Positions 35,569 through 44,049 of a stretch of DNA of 64,000 bases are shown here, in pieces. Position 1 is the first letter of the stretch; each line of letters opens with the position of its first letter. Made by a program: the position numbers and the translations under genes. Location of the stretch: NCBI RefSeq assembly GCF_000285515.1, contig NZ_HE610957.1, positions 133,294-197,293 on the forward strand, given 5' to 3'. Below the pieces are notes generated by a model. That model saw only the letters and a list, made by a program, of their open reading frames with translations. It made no database searches and was not told where the DNA came from. Source of the DNA: Paenibacillus senegalensis JC66. Lineage in GTDB: Bacteria; Bacillota; Bacilli; Paenibacillales; NBRC-103111.

Positions 35569-36459
35569 ATGGGCATGGAGAAAGAAAAACAATTATTTTT
35601 ACAAAAATGCGTGTTGTCTTTAATCATGTTAGTCATTGCTGCAATGATGCTCTTTCCGATTGTCATAACCTTCACCAACTCCTTGATGACAGAGCAGGAA
35701 ATAGGTTACAACTATGACCTCATTGGTAAGATGCCCCATCTTGAAGCGGGAGAGAAGGGCGGATATGTCAATTTGAAATTAATCCCCGACTGGGTGTCGT
35801 TTGAGCAATATGCTGCGATCTTGATAGAAACTCCCGTTTTCCTCAAGATGTTCTGGAATTCCGTATTTATGGTTACACCGATCATTGTCGGACAAACCAT
35901 TGTAGCTTCGTACGCAGCTTATGCATTTGCGAAGCTTCGATTTCGGGGCAGGGATAAGCTGTTTTTCATTTATTTGATGGCCATGCTCATGCCTTTCCAA
36001 GTCACATTGGTTCCCAATTATATGATTGCCGACAGGCTTGGACTGCTCAACACGGCAGCAGCGATCATTCTGCCGGGAATCTTCAGTGCATTCGGTGTGT
36101 TTATGCTTAGGCAATTCATGATTCATATTCCCAGCTCTTATATCGAGGCAGCCAAAATGGATGGAGCGGGCCAATTGAGAATTTTCCATAAGATCATCCT
36201 TCCCCAGATCCAGCCGGGTTTGGCTGCTCTCATCGTTTTGTTGTTTGTGGATTATTGGAACATGGTGGAGCAACCGCTGATTTTCCTGGAGGATTCATTC
36301 AAGCAGCCATTATCGCTTTATTTGTTAAGAATCAACCTGGAGGCACGGGGTGTGGGATTCGCTGCCTCAGCGCTGTATATGTCCCCTATGATCCTGTTGT
36401 TCCTGTACGCGGAATCTTACTTTCACAGAGGGATTCAATTATCTGGTATTAAAGAATAA
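35569..36459 (+). CDS. ABC permease B of module 1 (MalG type)
   Basis: 296 residues from ATG at 35569; GTGAGGGGG lies so close that the in-frame ATG at 35575 is at least as likely. Six membrane segments; EAA loop PSSYIEAAKMDGAGQLRIF; end ESYFHRGIQLSGIKE. It carries an extended extracellular region after the first membrane segment (residues about 40-85), as does its paralogue at 48577-49452. Forms the channel with permease A. Confidence 0.9.
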   Translation: MGMEKEKQLFLQKCVLSLIMLVIAAMMLFPIVITFTNSLMTEQEIGYNYDLIGKMPHLEAGEKGGYVNLKLIPDWVSFEQYAAILIETPVFLKMFWNSVFMVTPIIVGQTIVASYAAYAFAKLRFRGRDKLFFIYLMAMLMPFQVTLVPNYMIADRLGLLNTAAAIILPGIFSAFGVFMLRQFMIHIPSSYIEAAKMDGAGQLRIFHKIILPQIQPGLAALIVLLFVDYWNMVEQPLIFLEDSFKQPLSLYLLRINLEARGVGFAASALYMSPMILLFLYAESYFHRGIQLSGIKE

Positions 36460-36506
36460 ATGATATGATGCACGGTGTCTTAGAATACCACGGAGGAGAT
36501 TTAACA

Positions 36507-37667
36507 ATGGAGTTGCAACAGTCTGAACAAGCCTTGTCCAGCCGCAAGAAATATCTTCGAGTTATATTTTCATTGTTTGCGGGTCTTCTGATTGTATTTA
36601 CTCTGTTCAGCAATACTCTGCTTACGATGACCTTGCCCAAGGTAGCCACGGTGCAGCCAAGACCAGGTCATATCGAATATCATTACACCGGCAGCGGTGT
36701 GGTCAGGCCCAGAGAAGTGGTGGATTTGACCCAGCTTGAAGGCTGGAAAGTTGAGAAGGTGCATGTACAAGAGGGAGATCTCGTGAGCAAAGGACAAACC
36801 CTTGTGAGTTACGACAGCAGTGAAGAGGAATGGCAGGTGAAGCTGGAAAATGCAAACCTGATGAAAATGAAGATGAGAATGGAGGAATTGCAACACGAAT
36901 ATATAGAAGTTGCGAAGACTGGTGATCCGTCCAAAATGCAAAGCGCCAAAGCGGCCATAGAGAGCTATAAAATGGATCTGGAGATACAGGAGCAGCGTAT
37001 ACAAATGATGCAGGAACGTTTGGCGAGTAATCGTGAAATGGTCGCTCCTGTTGACGGCCTCGTTAAGAAATTAAATGCTAAAGAGGGTTTATCCGGTACT
37101 GGCGGTGGACCGGATATCCAACTTTACAACGTAAGCCAGGGGTTTGAGTTTGAGCTTCAACTCCCGACGGATATAGCGGACATGCTGAAGGTCGGTGAGA
37201 AACTGGTTGTAGAAATTAAAGGAACGTCAGCTAATCAAGTCGAAGGTGAAATTGTCGAAATTGAAAATTCGAGTGTCGCGAGCGAAGGCAATGATTATCA
37301 GGGAGAACATCAAGGAAGCGGTATGGCCGCTAACCCTTCGGTGAAAACCGTTCTGGTCACCCTGCAAGACAATACTTTACAAGGAGGAGAGCAGGCACAA
37401 GTGGATCTTAATATGAAGAGTGCATCGGGCAGTGAAATGCTGCTCGTATCGAATTTGGCCATCCGCGAGGATCCGTCCGGACAATATGTTTACACCATCT
37501 CGGAAAGAAGCGGACCGCTCGGCAATGCTTTTTACGTCAACAAGACGTACATAACCGTCACAGAAGCTAACGATAAGGAATCAGCCGTACAGGGCGTATT
37601 CAATCAAAGTCAAATCGTTATTGAGAGCAGCCATCCGCTGCAGGAGGGCGACAGAGTTCGAATGTAG
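36507..37667 (+). CDS. HlyD/MacA-like adaptor (membrane fusion) protein of module 1
   Basis: 386 residues from ATG at 36507, chosen for CGGAGGAG seven bases upstream. One N-terminal membrane anchor (residues about 18-40), a conserved LFSNTLLTMTLPKV segment, a split biotinyl-lipoyl domain (VHVQEGDLVSKGQTLVSYDS and MVAPVDGLVKKLNAKEG), a coiled-coil hairpin between them (residues about 105-185, KMKMRMEELQHEY), then a beta-barrel and membrane-proximal domain. This is the plan of MacA/HlyD adaptors that partner exporters, yet here it ends an importer-type operon. The paralogue is at 47380-48540. No MacB-like exporter or outer-membrane partner is nearby. Confidence 0.88.
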   Translation: MELQQSEQALSSRKKYLRVIFSLFAGLLIVFTLFSNTLLTMTLPKVATVQPRPGHIEYHYTGSGVVRPREVVDLTQLEGWKVEKVHVQEGDLVSKGQTLVSYDSSEEEWQVKLENANLMKMKMRMEELQHEYIEVAKTGDPSKMQSAKAAIESYKMDLEIQEQRIQMMQERLASNREMVAPVDGLVKKLNAKEGLSGTGGGPDIQLYNVSQGFEFELQLPTDIADMLKVGEKLVVEIKGTSANQVEGEIVEIENSSVASEGNDYQGEHQGSGMAANPSVKTVLVTLQDNTLQGGEQAQVDLNMKSASGSEMLLVSNLAIREDPSGQYVYTISERSGPLGNAFYVNKTYITVTEANDKESAVQGVFNQSQIVIESSHPLQEGDRVRM

Positions 37668-37693
37668 AAAATAAATGTATAAAAAAGCTGATG

Positions 37694-37719
37694 AACCAAG
37701 AGATCGGCCACTCTTGGTT
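37694..37719. terminator. Hairpin between convergent module 1 and the truncated permease
   Basis: AACCAAGAG and CTCTTGGTT pair perfectly over nine bases with an eight-base loop. A run of six T follows on the minus strand a few bases later, so it best fits leftward termination. Confidence 0.6.
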
Positions 37720-37734
37720 AAGTCCAATATATAC

Positions 37735-38196
37735 TTATTCACAAAACCCGTATTTTGTACATATATCTATTATATATCCGGGGCCTCCCATGATTTCAAA
37801 ATAAGTCTTCCCTTCGACGGCCACCTGCGCCCCGCCTCGAACACCAAACCAAAGCATCACCAGCAGTATCCAGGACACCGGAGGAACAGATTGTACAAGC
37901 TGCACGAGCGGATGAATGAGCCGATACAGCAAAGGATGACGACCTGCGCCGCACCCCAGACCAAATCCGACTATGCAGGCAATCGTGAATCCGGCCATTT
38001 GGCGTAAAAATGTCGTGCCCAGTGTTTGCCAAAACGGACCGGTTCCCAGCATCTTCGTGAGTGCTCGTACCGTTTCTAAAGGAGACGGGAGAATGACTGA
38101 CGGATATAAGGCGGAGACGCCGCCCCATAGAACCAGCGCAGCTGCGCAACTATAGAGCGGAACCCACCTACTCCAACGTGTAATAGAATTGTTCAT
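37735..38196 (-). pseudogene. Truncated SsuC/TauC-type ABC permease
   Basis: From ATG at 38196 the frame reads WVPLYSCAAALVLWGGVSAL, ILPSPLETVRALTKML, TTFLRQMAGFTIACIVGFGL and VQSVPPVSWILLVMLWFGV, which match the first two thirds of NitT/TauT-type permeases. After GVRGGAQV the family similarity stops and 28 unrelated residues lead to TGA. The EAA coupling loop and last membrane segments are missing, and no ATPase gene follows. It overlaps the binding-protein gene by 29 bp, so it was once the second gene of an SBP-permease-ATPase operon. Confidence 0.8.
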
Positions 38197-39103
38197 CTGG
38201 TAATTGGTCTCCGATGGATTCAGGATTGGCTTCCAGCAAAATGCGAAGATAGTTCTCCACCTGGCTTCTCGCTTCAACAGCCTCTTGCATTCCCAAATGC
38301 ATGTGACTGAGCGATTGGCGAAGCAGCGGCTCGGGCAATCCGAAAACATCAGCTGACAGCTGCACGGCCGGCGCCGGATCAGCCGCTATATCGGCGATCG
38401 CTTCAGCAAACTGCGTCTGGTAAGCCTTCAGCAGCTCAGGATGCTCCTCCGCCCACTTCCGCTGAACAAACAAGCCGGCTTGCGGCAAGCTTGCGGCAAA
38501 ACGTTGTTGCCACTCAAGCTCAAAATCAATCACTTCCCGGATCTCGGACGTTTGCGCGCGAAGCCCGCTAAGAAACGGTTCCGGGAGGACGGCATGCTGG
38601 GCCTTCCCGCTAGACAGCATTTGCATGATTTCCGGAATCGCAGCATACACTCGCTCCACTTCATCCGCCAATTGCTGCTCCCCCAGAATAAAGTCCGTCA
38701 ATACGTCCGGCGGACCTCCTTTGCCCGGAATGTAAACCGCCTCCCCTTTCAAATCGTGAATGTCCCGGACTTCCGTCGATAAGGTGACCAGATACATCGA
38801 TCCCCACGTATTGACATGAACGAGCTGTAGCGGGAAGCCGCGCGCATACACGTTGGCCCCGATATTCAAAGGCGCCACAATCAACGGGGAGCTTCCGTCC
38901 TGAATCGCTACCAGCAATTGCTCCAGCGTGTCCCAGGTTCGCACCTCCACACCCCCAAGTCCGTCAATATGTTCGGTTGCAAGCAATGTCGGAATGAGCG
39001 CAGGCGCTTTGGGAGCCAATACCGACACCCCTGGCTCCGTATGACTACAAGCGTTCAAAAATACGATTGCACTCGCTAGTAAACTAATGGTTCTTATTTT
39101 CAT
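38168..39103 (-). CDS. TauA/SsuA-like binding lipoprotein under a Fur box
   Basis: 311 residues. Lipobox LNAC with Cys19, then a short type-2 binding fold: PALIPTLLATEHID, STEVRDIHDLKGEAVYIPGKG, EIMQMLSSGKAQHAVLPEPF and SLPQAGLFVQRKWAEEHPE. VRDIHDLKGxxVYIPGKGGPPD is the usual nitrate/sulfonate-type central stretch. The gene is complete although its permease is truncated. The perfect-looking Fur site 42-60 bp before the start suggests an iron-related ligand; that is inference. Confidence 0.85.
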   Translation of the reverse strand: MKIRTISLLASAIVFLNACSHTEPGVSVLAPKAPALIPTLLATEHIDGLGGVEVRTWDTLEQLLVAIQDGSSPLIVAPLNIGANVYARGFPLQLVHVNTWGSMYLVTLSTEVRDIHDLKGEAVYIPGKGGPPDVLTDFILGEQQLADEVERVYAAIPEIMQMLSSGKAQHAVLPEPFLSGLRAQTSEIREVIDFELEWQQRFAASLPQAGLFVQRKWAEEHPELLKAYQTQFAEAIADIAADPAPAVQLSADVFGLPEPLLRQSLSHMHLGMQEAVEARSQVENYLRILLEANPESIGDQLPDEQFYYTLE

Positions 39104-39144
39104 CTTTCCTTTTCCTTTCCGAAATGTTCATGTAAAATATGTTT

Positions 39145-39163
39145 GATAACGATAACCATTATC
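39145..39163. promoter_or_regulatory. Fur box
   Basis: The 19-mer GATAACGATAACCATTATC matches the classical Fur consensus GATAATGATAATCATTATC at 17 of 19 positions (counted directly). It sits in the 128-bp divergent gap between the TauA-like lipoprotein gene (leftward) and the LuxR-type gene (rightward), closer to neither start than about 40 bp, so it could control either or both. Confidence 0.88.
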
Positions 39164-39231
39164 AATTATAGAAAAGAGATGACCCTATTCCTATCCCACA
39201 AAGCTGGGATTTTAAAGCGAGGTGACATCCT

Positions 39232-40281
39232 ATGCAAACCCTTTTCCTGAAAAATCCCGTTCCCGACTCATTCCTCTTTCGCCAACAGGCTCTGATTACT
39301 TTACGCGGCCTGCTTCCCTTTGAAGCGGCCTGCTTTACAACGGTTGATCCACGTTCCCTGCTTTCTACGGGAGCGGTTACCGATGATCGAATAGAACGCA
39401 TCCATCCGGCCCTATTCAAAAACGAATATCTGGCCACCGACTACAATAAATACATGAGATTGGCAACTTCCGACTCGCCGATAGCGGTTTTAAGTGTCGC
39501 GACCAAGGGGAAACTGGAGCGCAGTGCGCGTTATAAGGAGATACTGTTGCCTGCCGGATTTGGAGATGAACTGCGGGCGGCTTTGGTCTGGGAAGGAAAG
39601 TGTTGGGGATTTCTAACCTTATTTCGTTCTGAAGGACACGCTCACTTTTCTAGTGAAGACATCCGGCGGCTTTCCGAGGTCTTGCCTGCCATGGCTCGCT
39701 CCCTGAAGCAATTTGCCTGCAACTGGCCTCTTCCCGCCCCAAATTCTGTCTTGGAAACCGGGATCATGATCGTGGACGAACAATGTAACCTGCTATCCGC
39801 CAATGCATCGGGCAAACGGCTGCTGCATTGGCTGCGTCAAATGGAGCAGCTGGCTCCTCCCGTCCTGCCACGGCCCATTCGCGCAGTCTGTTCAAAGGCA
39901 AAATCCGGCAACCCGGATTCGCCTATCCAGACGAATGAAGCCCGACTGTGCGTGTTCTCGCCCGACGGCTTCCTCTTGTCGATTCAAGCGACTCAAATGC
40001 ATGCGGAATCTGCCCAATTCGCTGTAATAGGTGAGCAAGCGCAGCCGCAGGAGCTGTTGAACCAAATGCTCGATTTTTATCGGCTGTCCGCTCGCGAAAC
40101 CGAACTCCTTCGGCTCCTGGTACAAGGCTATTCGACCAAGCAATTGTCCGAGACCTTATCCATCTCTGCCTATACGGTGCAGGATCACCTGAAATCAATA
40201 TTCGCCAAAACCGGAGTTAGCAGCCGCAGGGAACTGATCGGACTGCTGTTATCTCCATACAATATATCAGCTGACTTATGA
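39232..40281 (+). CDS. LuxR-family transcriptional regulator with GAF-like sensor region
   Basis: 349 residues. GCGAGGTGAC precedes the ATG. The C-terminal helix-turn-helix (residues about 285-340) is clear: LSARETELLRLLVQGYSTKQ, LSISAYTVQDHLKSIFAKTG and VSSRRELIG. The N-terminal 150 residues, with DELRAALVWEGKCWGFLTLF and FSSEDIRRLSEVLPAMARSL, look like a GAF domain. A PAS-like stretch (VLETGIMIVDEQCNLLSANA) follows. Divergent from, and possibly co-regulated with, the Fur-box lipoprotein gene. The signal is unknown. Confidence 0.88.
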   Translation: MQTLFLKNPVPDSFLFRQQALITLRGLLPFEAACFTTVDPRSLLSTGAVTDDRIERIHPALFKNEYLATDYNKYMRLATSDSPIAVLSVATKGKLERSARYKEILLPAGFGDELRAALVWEGKCWGFLTLFRSEGHAHFSSEDIRRLSEVLPAMARSLKQFACNWPLPAPNSVLETGIMIVDEQCNLLSANASGKRLLHWLRQMEQLAPPVLPRPIRAVCSKAKSGNPDSPIQTNEARLCVFSPDGFLLSIQATQMHAESAQFAVIGEQAQPQELLNQMLDFYRLSARETELLRLLVQGYSTKQLSETLSISAYTVQDHLKSIFAKTGVSSRRELIGLLLSPYNISADL

Positions 40282-40308
40282 AGATATCTTTGGACAAGGA
40301 ATGAAAGA

Positions 40309-40348
40309 GCTGTCCAGCCCGTCAGTCTTCCCTGACTTGCTGAACAGC
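40309..40348 (-). terminator. Imperfect hairpin between convergent genes
   Basis: GCTGTCCAG...GTCAG pairs with CTGAC...CTGAACAGC around a short loop. On the minus strand it is followed by TCTTTCATT, a weak T-rich tail. It lies between the LuxR gene and the BlaR1-type gene. Confidence 0.45.
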
Positions 40349-40473
40349 CCCTATTTGACATGGATGCTACTGTTTCACTTTTTCCGGATAAAGTCAATTT
40401 GATACAATGTGCCGCCAGTACAAAGATCCGCGATCGTCACATTTCCTTGTCTTTCAAATGGAGAAAATCCGAA

Positions 40474-41769
40474 TTAATCAAATTGAGGATGCGGATCGCC
40501 CGTAATCGAAACAATGCGATAAAGAGGTCTTGGTTTGTCAGATTGAATGACGGTGCCGTCAGCGGCAATGGATTCGACCTCGTTCAAGTAGGTAACGTCC
40601 GTATTCAGGTACTGAATTTCAACCGTTCTTCCTCCTCCATACTTTTCGAAATCCGCGGGCTCCACTTCGAACAGCAAATTCTCAACCTCTACAATGAAGG
40701 TGTCGATCGGCCTCCCGATCGGAAAATCCGCAAATGGAATTAGATGACCTTCGTAAACCGAATATTCGCTGGAAACTACTCCCTGTACGCTGACGATGCG
40801 TTCCCCTTCTACTTGCGCTTCCTGGGCCGGGTTCGCCAATAAGCTAATGGCCAATGCCGCTACAATAACCGTAATGACCACACTGACCCAAAAGACAGGA
40901 CGTTTAAAAAGCAGAATATTTCTCACCCGGGATTTGACATTGCTTTCTCCAAAAGACAACGGGCTTGCCAAGCCGCTTTGTTTCGAAGCAAGCGCCAACA
41001 ATGTCCGCGAATAATCTATTCGCAAGTCCTCCTTTGACAGCTGCATAACCTTTTCGTCACAGGACATTTCCATATCCCTGATCATAAGAAAATAGGAAAG
41101 CCACATAAGCGGATTGAACCAGTGCAGCACCAAGGTCAAAAAAGCCAATGGTTTAATCACATAATCGAAACGTCGAATATGCGTTTGCTCATGCATGAAT
41201 ATGAATTGCTGCTCCTGACGGGTGAGACCTGTGGGCAAATAAATTTTAGGTTTTATTAACCCAAGGACAAAAGGCGTTTGAATTCGATCCGTTTCGAAAA
41301 CGTTATCTTTTACGCGGGTGGCAAAAGTAAGCTTTTGCTTTACCTGGAAATAAGAAATGACACCGTAGAGTAACAACACAGCTATCCCCAGCAACCAGAT
41401 CGCCGCCCCCGCCTCCACAACAATCTCCATCGGGTTGACACTTGCGGTTTCATCCACGGGGAGTACAGCTGACTGAATGGTGCGATTTACGGTGTGGTCC
41501 AGAAACAGAATGCCAGTACTTATGGACGGGCTTTCGGAATACATAATATTATGAGGAATAGCAGCCGTTTTCCCCGGAAGCAAACTGAGCGAGCTTTCAT
41601 AAGAAAAAGGAAGAACAAGACGAAACAGAACCACCAGCCATAAAGCATAGGAAAAAACCGCAGGCGCCCGCAGGTTTTTAAGTATAAACCTAATCGCAAT
41701 CACGATGAGCGCCACATAGCTTGCCGTAAGGCTCATATTTAGTACAGCAATAAAAAGGCTGCTGGTCAT
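40474..41769 (-). CDS. BlaR1/MecR1-type M56 metallopeptidase sensor lacking the penicillin-binding domain
   Basis: 431 residues. Membrane segments are near residues 5-25, 35-55 and 110-130, then the gluzincin motif HEQTH in FIFMHEQTHIRRFDYV, a partner region DMEMSCDEKVMQLSKED and a fourth membrane segment (WVSVVITVIVAALAISLLA, about residue 300). In classical BlaR1 an extracellular penicillin-binding domain of about 250 residues follows. Here there are only about 115 residues with no SxxK/YxN/KTG motifs, so the signal is probably not a beta-lactam. The start overlaps the repressor stop as ATGA. It should cleave or inactivate the BlaI-type repressor when triggered. Confidence 0.9.
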   Translation of the reverse strand: MTSSLFIAVLNMSLTASYVALIVIAIRFILKNLRAPAVFSYALWLVVLFRLVLPFSYESSLSLLPGKTAAIPHNIMYSESPSISTGILFLDHTVNRTIQSAVLPVDETASVNPMEIVVEAGAAIWLLGIAVLLLYGVISYFQVKQKLTFATRVKDNVFETDRIQTPFVLGLIKPKIYLPTGLTRQEQQFIFMHEQTHIRRFDYVIKPLAFLTLVLHWFNPLMWLSYFLMIRDMEMSCDEKVMQLSKEDLRIDYSRTLLALASKQSGLASPLSFGESNVKSRVRNILLFKRPVFWVSVVITVIVAALAISLLANPAQEAQVEGERIVSVQGVVSSEYSVYEGHLIPFADFPIGRPIDTFIVEVENLLFEVEPADFEKYGGGRTVEIQYLNTDVTYLNEVESIAADGTVIQSDKPRPLYRIVSITGDPHPQFD

Positions 41770-42125
41770 TTCGTTGCCTCCTCAATCATTTTCTTGAGTT
41801 GCTCCGCTTCTTTGGGGGTCAGCTTTTTATCTTTAAGAAAAGTCGCAAGAAATACAGGAAGGGAGCCGCCAAAAGCTTTTTCCAATAAAACCTCGCTCTC
41901 GTATTTCTGAACCTGCTCGCGTTTTACAAGCGCTGTGACCGTCGCGTTTTCATTTTTTAAAATCCGGCGCTCCACCAGCTTGCGTATCATATTGTAGGTC
42001 GTCGATTTTTTCCAGCCCAGCTCTTTCAAGCAAATTTTAGACAGCTCGGTAGAGTTGACCGGTTCATGATCCCATATAATCGTCACGAACTTAAATTCTG
42101 CATCAAATAATCGGTACCGCTCCAA
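41766..42125 (-). CDS. BlaI/MecI-type transcriptional repressor
   Basis: 119 residues from TTG at 42125, chosen because AAGGAGGGGGG lies upstream and the length fits the family; the longer open frame runs through the operators. Winged helix: AEFKFVTIIWDHEPVNSTEL, KELGWKKSTTYNMIRKLVER and NENATVTALVKREQ. The dimer/cleavage region with FLKDKKLTPKEAEQLKKMIEE closes the protein. Operon with the BlaR1-type gene, autoregulated through 42150-42209. No beta-lactamase or PBP gene is adjacent; the target may be distant. Confidence 0.9.
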   Translation of the reverse strand: MERYRLFDAEFKFVTIIWDHEPVNSTELSKICLKELGWKKSTTYNMIRKLVERRILKNENATVTALVKREQVQKYESEVLLEKAFGGSLPVFLATFLKDKKLTPKEAEQLKKMIEEATK

Positions 42126-42149
42126 CGGTTGCCTAACCCCCCTCCTTAA

Positions 42150-42209
42150 AGGTTTGCTTCGACAAACCTTTGGTATATAGAGTTTATTACGACAAACCTG
42201 TTTAGTCAA
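42150..42209 (-). promoter_or_regulatory. BlaI-type promoter and operators
   Basis: On the minus strand: -35 TTGACT (42204-42209), 17-bp spacer, -10 TAAACT (42181-42186). The dyad AGGTTTG-TCGAAG-CAAACCT (42150-42169) lies downstream. A related AGGTTTGTCGTAATAAACT (42181-42199) overlaps the -10 region. Both share the GGTTTGTCG core, so they are probably the repressor sites. Confidence 0.82.
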
Positions 42210-42285
42210 CAACAAAAACAGATCAAAATAACTCCGTTGAATAAGGCTCCTCACCGCTATGTTCTTAGCCCTTCCAAAAAATGCA

Positions 42286-42314
42286 TTGACAATTTAAGAC
42301 AATACCTGTAAATT
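42286..42314 (+). promoter_or_regulatory. Sigma-A promoter of the symporter gene
   Basis: TTGACA (42286-42291), 17-bp spacer, TAAATT (42309-42314). Lies 55 bp before the start codon, with TTAAGGGGG as ribosome binding site. Confidence 0.75.
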
Positions 42315-42368
42315 GAGGTTGAATCAATTCCTATAATGTCGATTGGTTAAGGGGGTTTAAAAGTATCG

Positions 42369-43736
42369 ATGAACAATATTGAGAATAATTTACTGCATGC
42401 CGTTGAAACAAACTGGTTCAGTTTTGTAACTGCGGTGATCGTTTTTACGGTTTTGTATGTACTGGCACGCAAGCGGGTCAGCTTTGGCGCCCGTGTACTG
42501 ATCGGTTTGGGACTCGGCTTGCTTGCGGGTATTCTTTTCCAGAGCCTGGATTTGGAAACAAGAGGTGTCACCACATTCGGCAGTATTTACGTCAGCCTCA
42601 TCCGCATGCTCGTCATTCCGCTTGTATTCGTGCTCGTTCTGAACAGTATCGCATCGTTGACAAGTCTAGATTTTTTACGCAAAATCGGCTTTAAGACGTT
42701 CGGCTGGTTCCTTGCCACTACGGGGGTGGCATCTATAATCGGCCTGCTTGTCGCCCTGCTGTTCAACCCGGGAACCGGTATTCAGCAGGAAACGCCGGAG
42801 AACTTTCAAGCACGTGAAATACCGACCTTCTCGCAAGTCATTCTGGACCTGGTTCCTTCCAATCCGATTAATGAAGCGGCGAATGGCAAGGTCGTGCCCC
42901 TGCTTATATTCGCGCTATTCCTGGCCGTTGCCATTATTAAGGTCGGCTCCAAAAACGCTGATGCCGTCAAGCCTGTGCGAGACTTGATCCATTCGTTGAC
43001 CCAAGTGCTGCACCAGGTTGTGAAATACGTTATTCGGCTCACACCGTACGGGGTGTTCGCTCTAATCGCCGGCATCACAGCACGCTACGGCTGGGATACG
43101 CTGCAGGAACTGGGCAGTGTAATCGTCACTTCCTATGTCGCGCTCATTTTACACTTTGTGCTTGTATTCGGGGCACTCTTGCTTTTGGTGGCGAAGGTGA
43201 ATCCGATCCGCTTCTTCAAGAAAATTTACCCGATGCTCGTCGTAGCATTCACAACCCGCAGCAGCTATGCCACACTGCCCGTTAACCTGGAGGTGATTAC
43301 GAAACGGCTTCATGTCTCTCCACGAATTGCAAGCTTCGTTGCTCCTTTGGGCGCCTCTGTCAACTTTAACGGCTGCGGCGGCGTATGGCCGGCAATTGTA
43401 GCTGTGTTCACAGCCGAAATTTTCAATATTAATCTGACCATAACCGATTATATTATTCTCGTACTCGTTAGTATCATCTCATCCATCGGCGTTGCCGGCG
43501 TTCCCGGACCTGCCGTCATTTCGACAACAGTCGTGCTTACCGCAATGGGCCTGCCACTAGAAGGCATTGCCATCGTAGCTGGTGTAGAAGCACTCATTGA
43601 TATGGGCCGCACCGCTGTCAATGCTACGGGAACGACCGTCACCTCGCTGCTCGTAGCGAATTCCGAAGGCGAATTCGACCGCGAGAAGTTCAACAGTGAT
43701 GAGGATGACGAGGAGGTTGCCGTAAGTCCGGTGTAA
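42369..43736 (+). CDS. tcyP: Cystine/dicarboxylate-type sodium symporter (TcyP-like)
   Basis: 455 residues with about eight membrane segments plus re-entrant loops. YVSLIRMLVIPLVFVLVLNS, the Ser-rich hairpin FTTRSSYATLPVN and the substrate/cation site GCGGVWPAIVAVF are hallmarks of the DAACS family. PTNP-like LVPSNPINEA and LRLTPYGVFAL-like IRLTPYGVFAL, with the ending DMGRTAVNATGTTVTSLL, match the TcyP (L-cystine) branch best. The acidic tail is cytoplasmic. The symbol is by similarity; dicarboxylate or other amino-acid substrates remain possible. Confidence 0.78.
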   Translation: MNNIENNLLHAVETNWFSFVTAVIVFTVLYVLARKRVSFGARVLIGLGLGLLAGILFQSLDLETRGVTTFGSIYVSLIRMLVIPLVFVLVLNSIASLTSLDFLRKIGFKTFGWFLATTGVASIIGLLVALLFNPGTGIQQETPENFQAREIPTFSQVILDLVPSNPINEAANGKVVPLLIFALFLAVAIIKVGSKNADAVKPVRDLIHSLTQVLHQVVKYVIRLTPYGVFALIAGITARYGWDTLQELGSVIVTSYVALILHFVLVFGALLLLVAKVNPIRFFKKIYPMLVVAFTTRSSYATLPVNLEVITKRLHVSPRIASFVAPLGASVNFNGCGGVWPAIVAVFTAEIFNINLTITDYIILVLVSIISSIGVAGVPGPAVISTTVVLTAMGLPLEGIAIVAGVEALIDMGRTAVNATGTTVTSLLVANSEGEFDREKFNSDEDDEEVAVSPV

Positions 43737-43850
43737 CAGGTGGGAAGGATAGAACAATTTGCTGCCAAATCCATGACCATGAGTGAGGGCGGTCAACGAT
43801 TTCCATAGCTGCTGTAGAGGATACTCTGTAACGACATCATATCATTCAAG

Positions 43851-43880
43851 AGGCCACCTTATGGTGGCCTTGGCTTTTAT
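43851..43880 (+). terminator. Terminator of the symporter gene
   Basis: AGGCCACC (43851-43858), TTAT loop, GGTGGCCT (43863-43870): a perfect eight-base stem followed by TGGCTTTT. Confidence 0.7.
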
Positions 43881-44049
43881 ACAGCGCTTTAAAGGTCGAA
43901 TGCAGCTTATGCAATCATGTATTTCTCCTTCCACCTATTGGATGCACGTGAGCACCCCTAGTTGATAAAAAAAAGCAAAAACCGGGCAAGATGAGTAAAA
44001 TCTGGGTAATAATAGCCAAAGCAGCACTCCAATGAATGAGGTGAAGAAA

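Noticed and set aside
33205-37667. Lack of an ATPase gene as evidence of a novel mechanism
   Set aside because: CUT1-type systems in Bacillales commonly use a shared ATPase; the importer at 2836-6046 also lacks one.
42315-42368. CymR-type box upstream of the cystine symporter
   Set aside because: An ATTCCTAT stretch is present but too little matches for a call.
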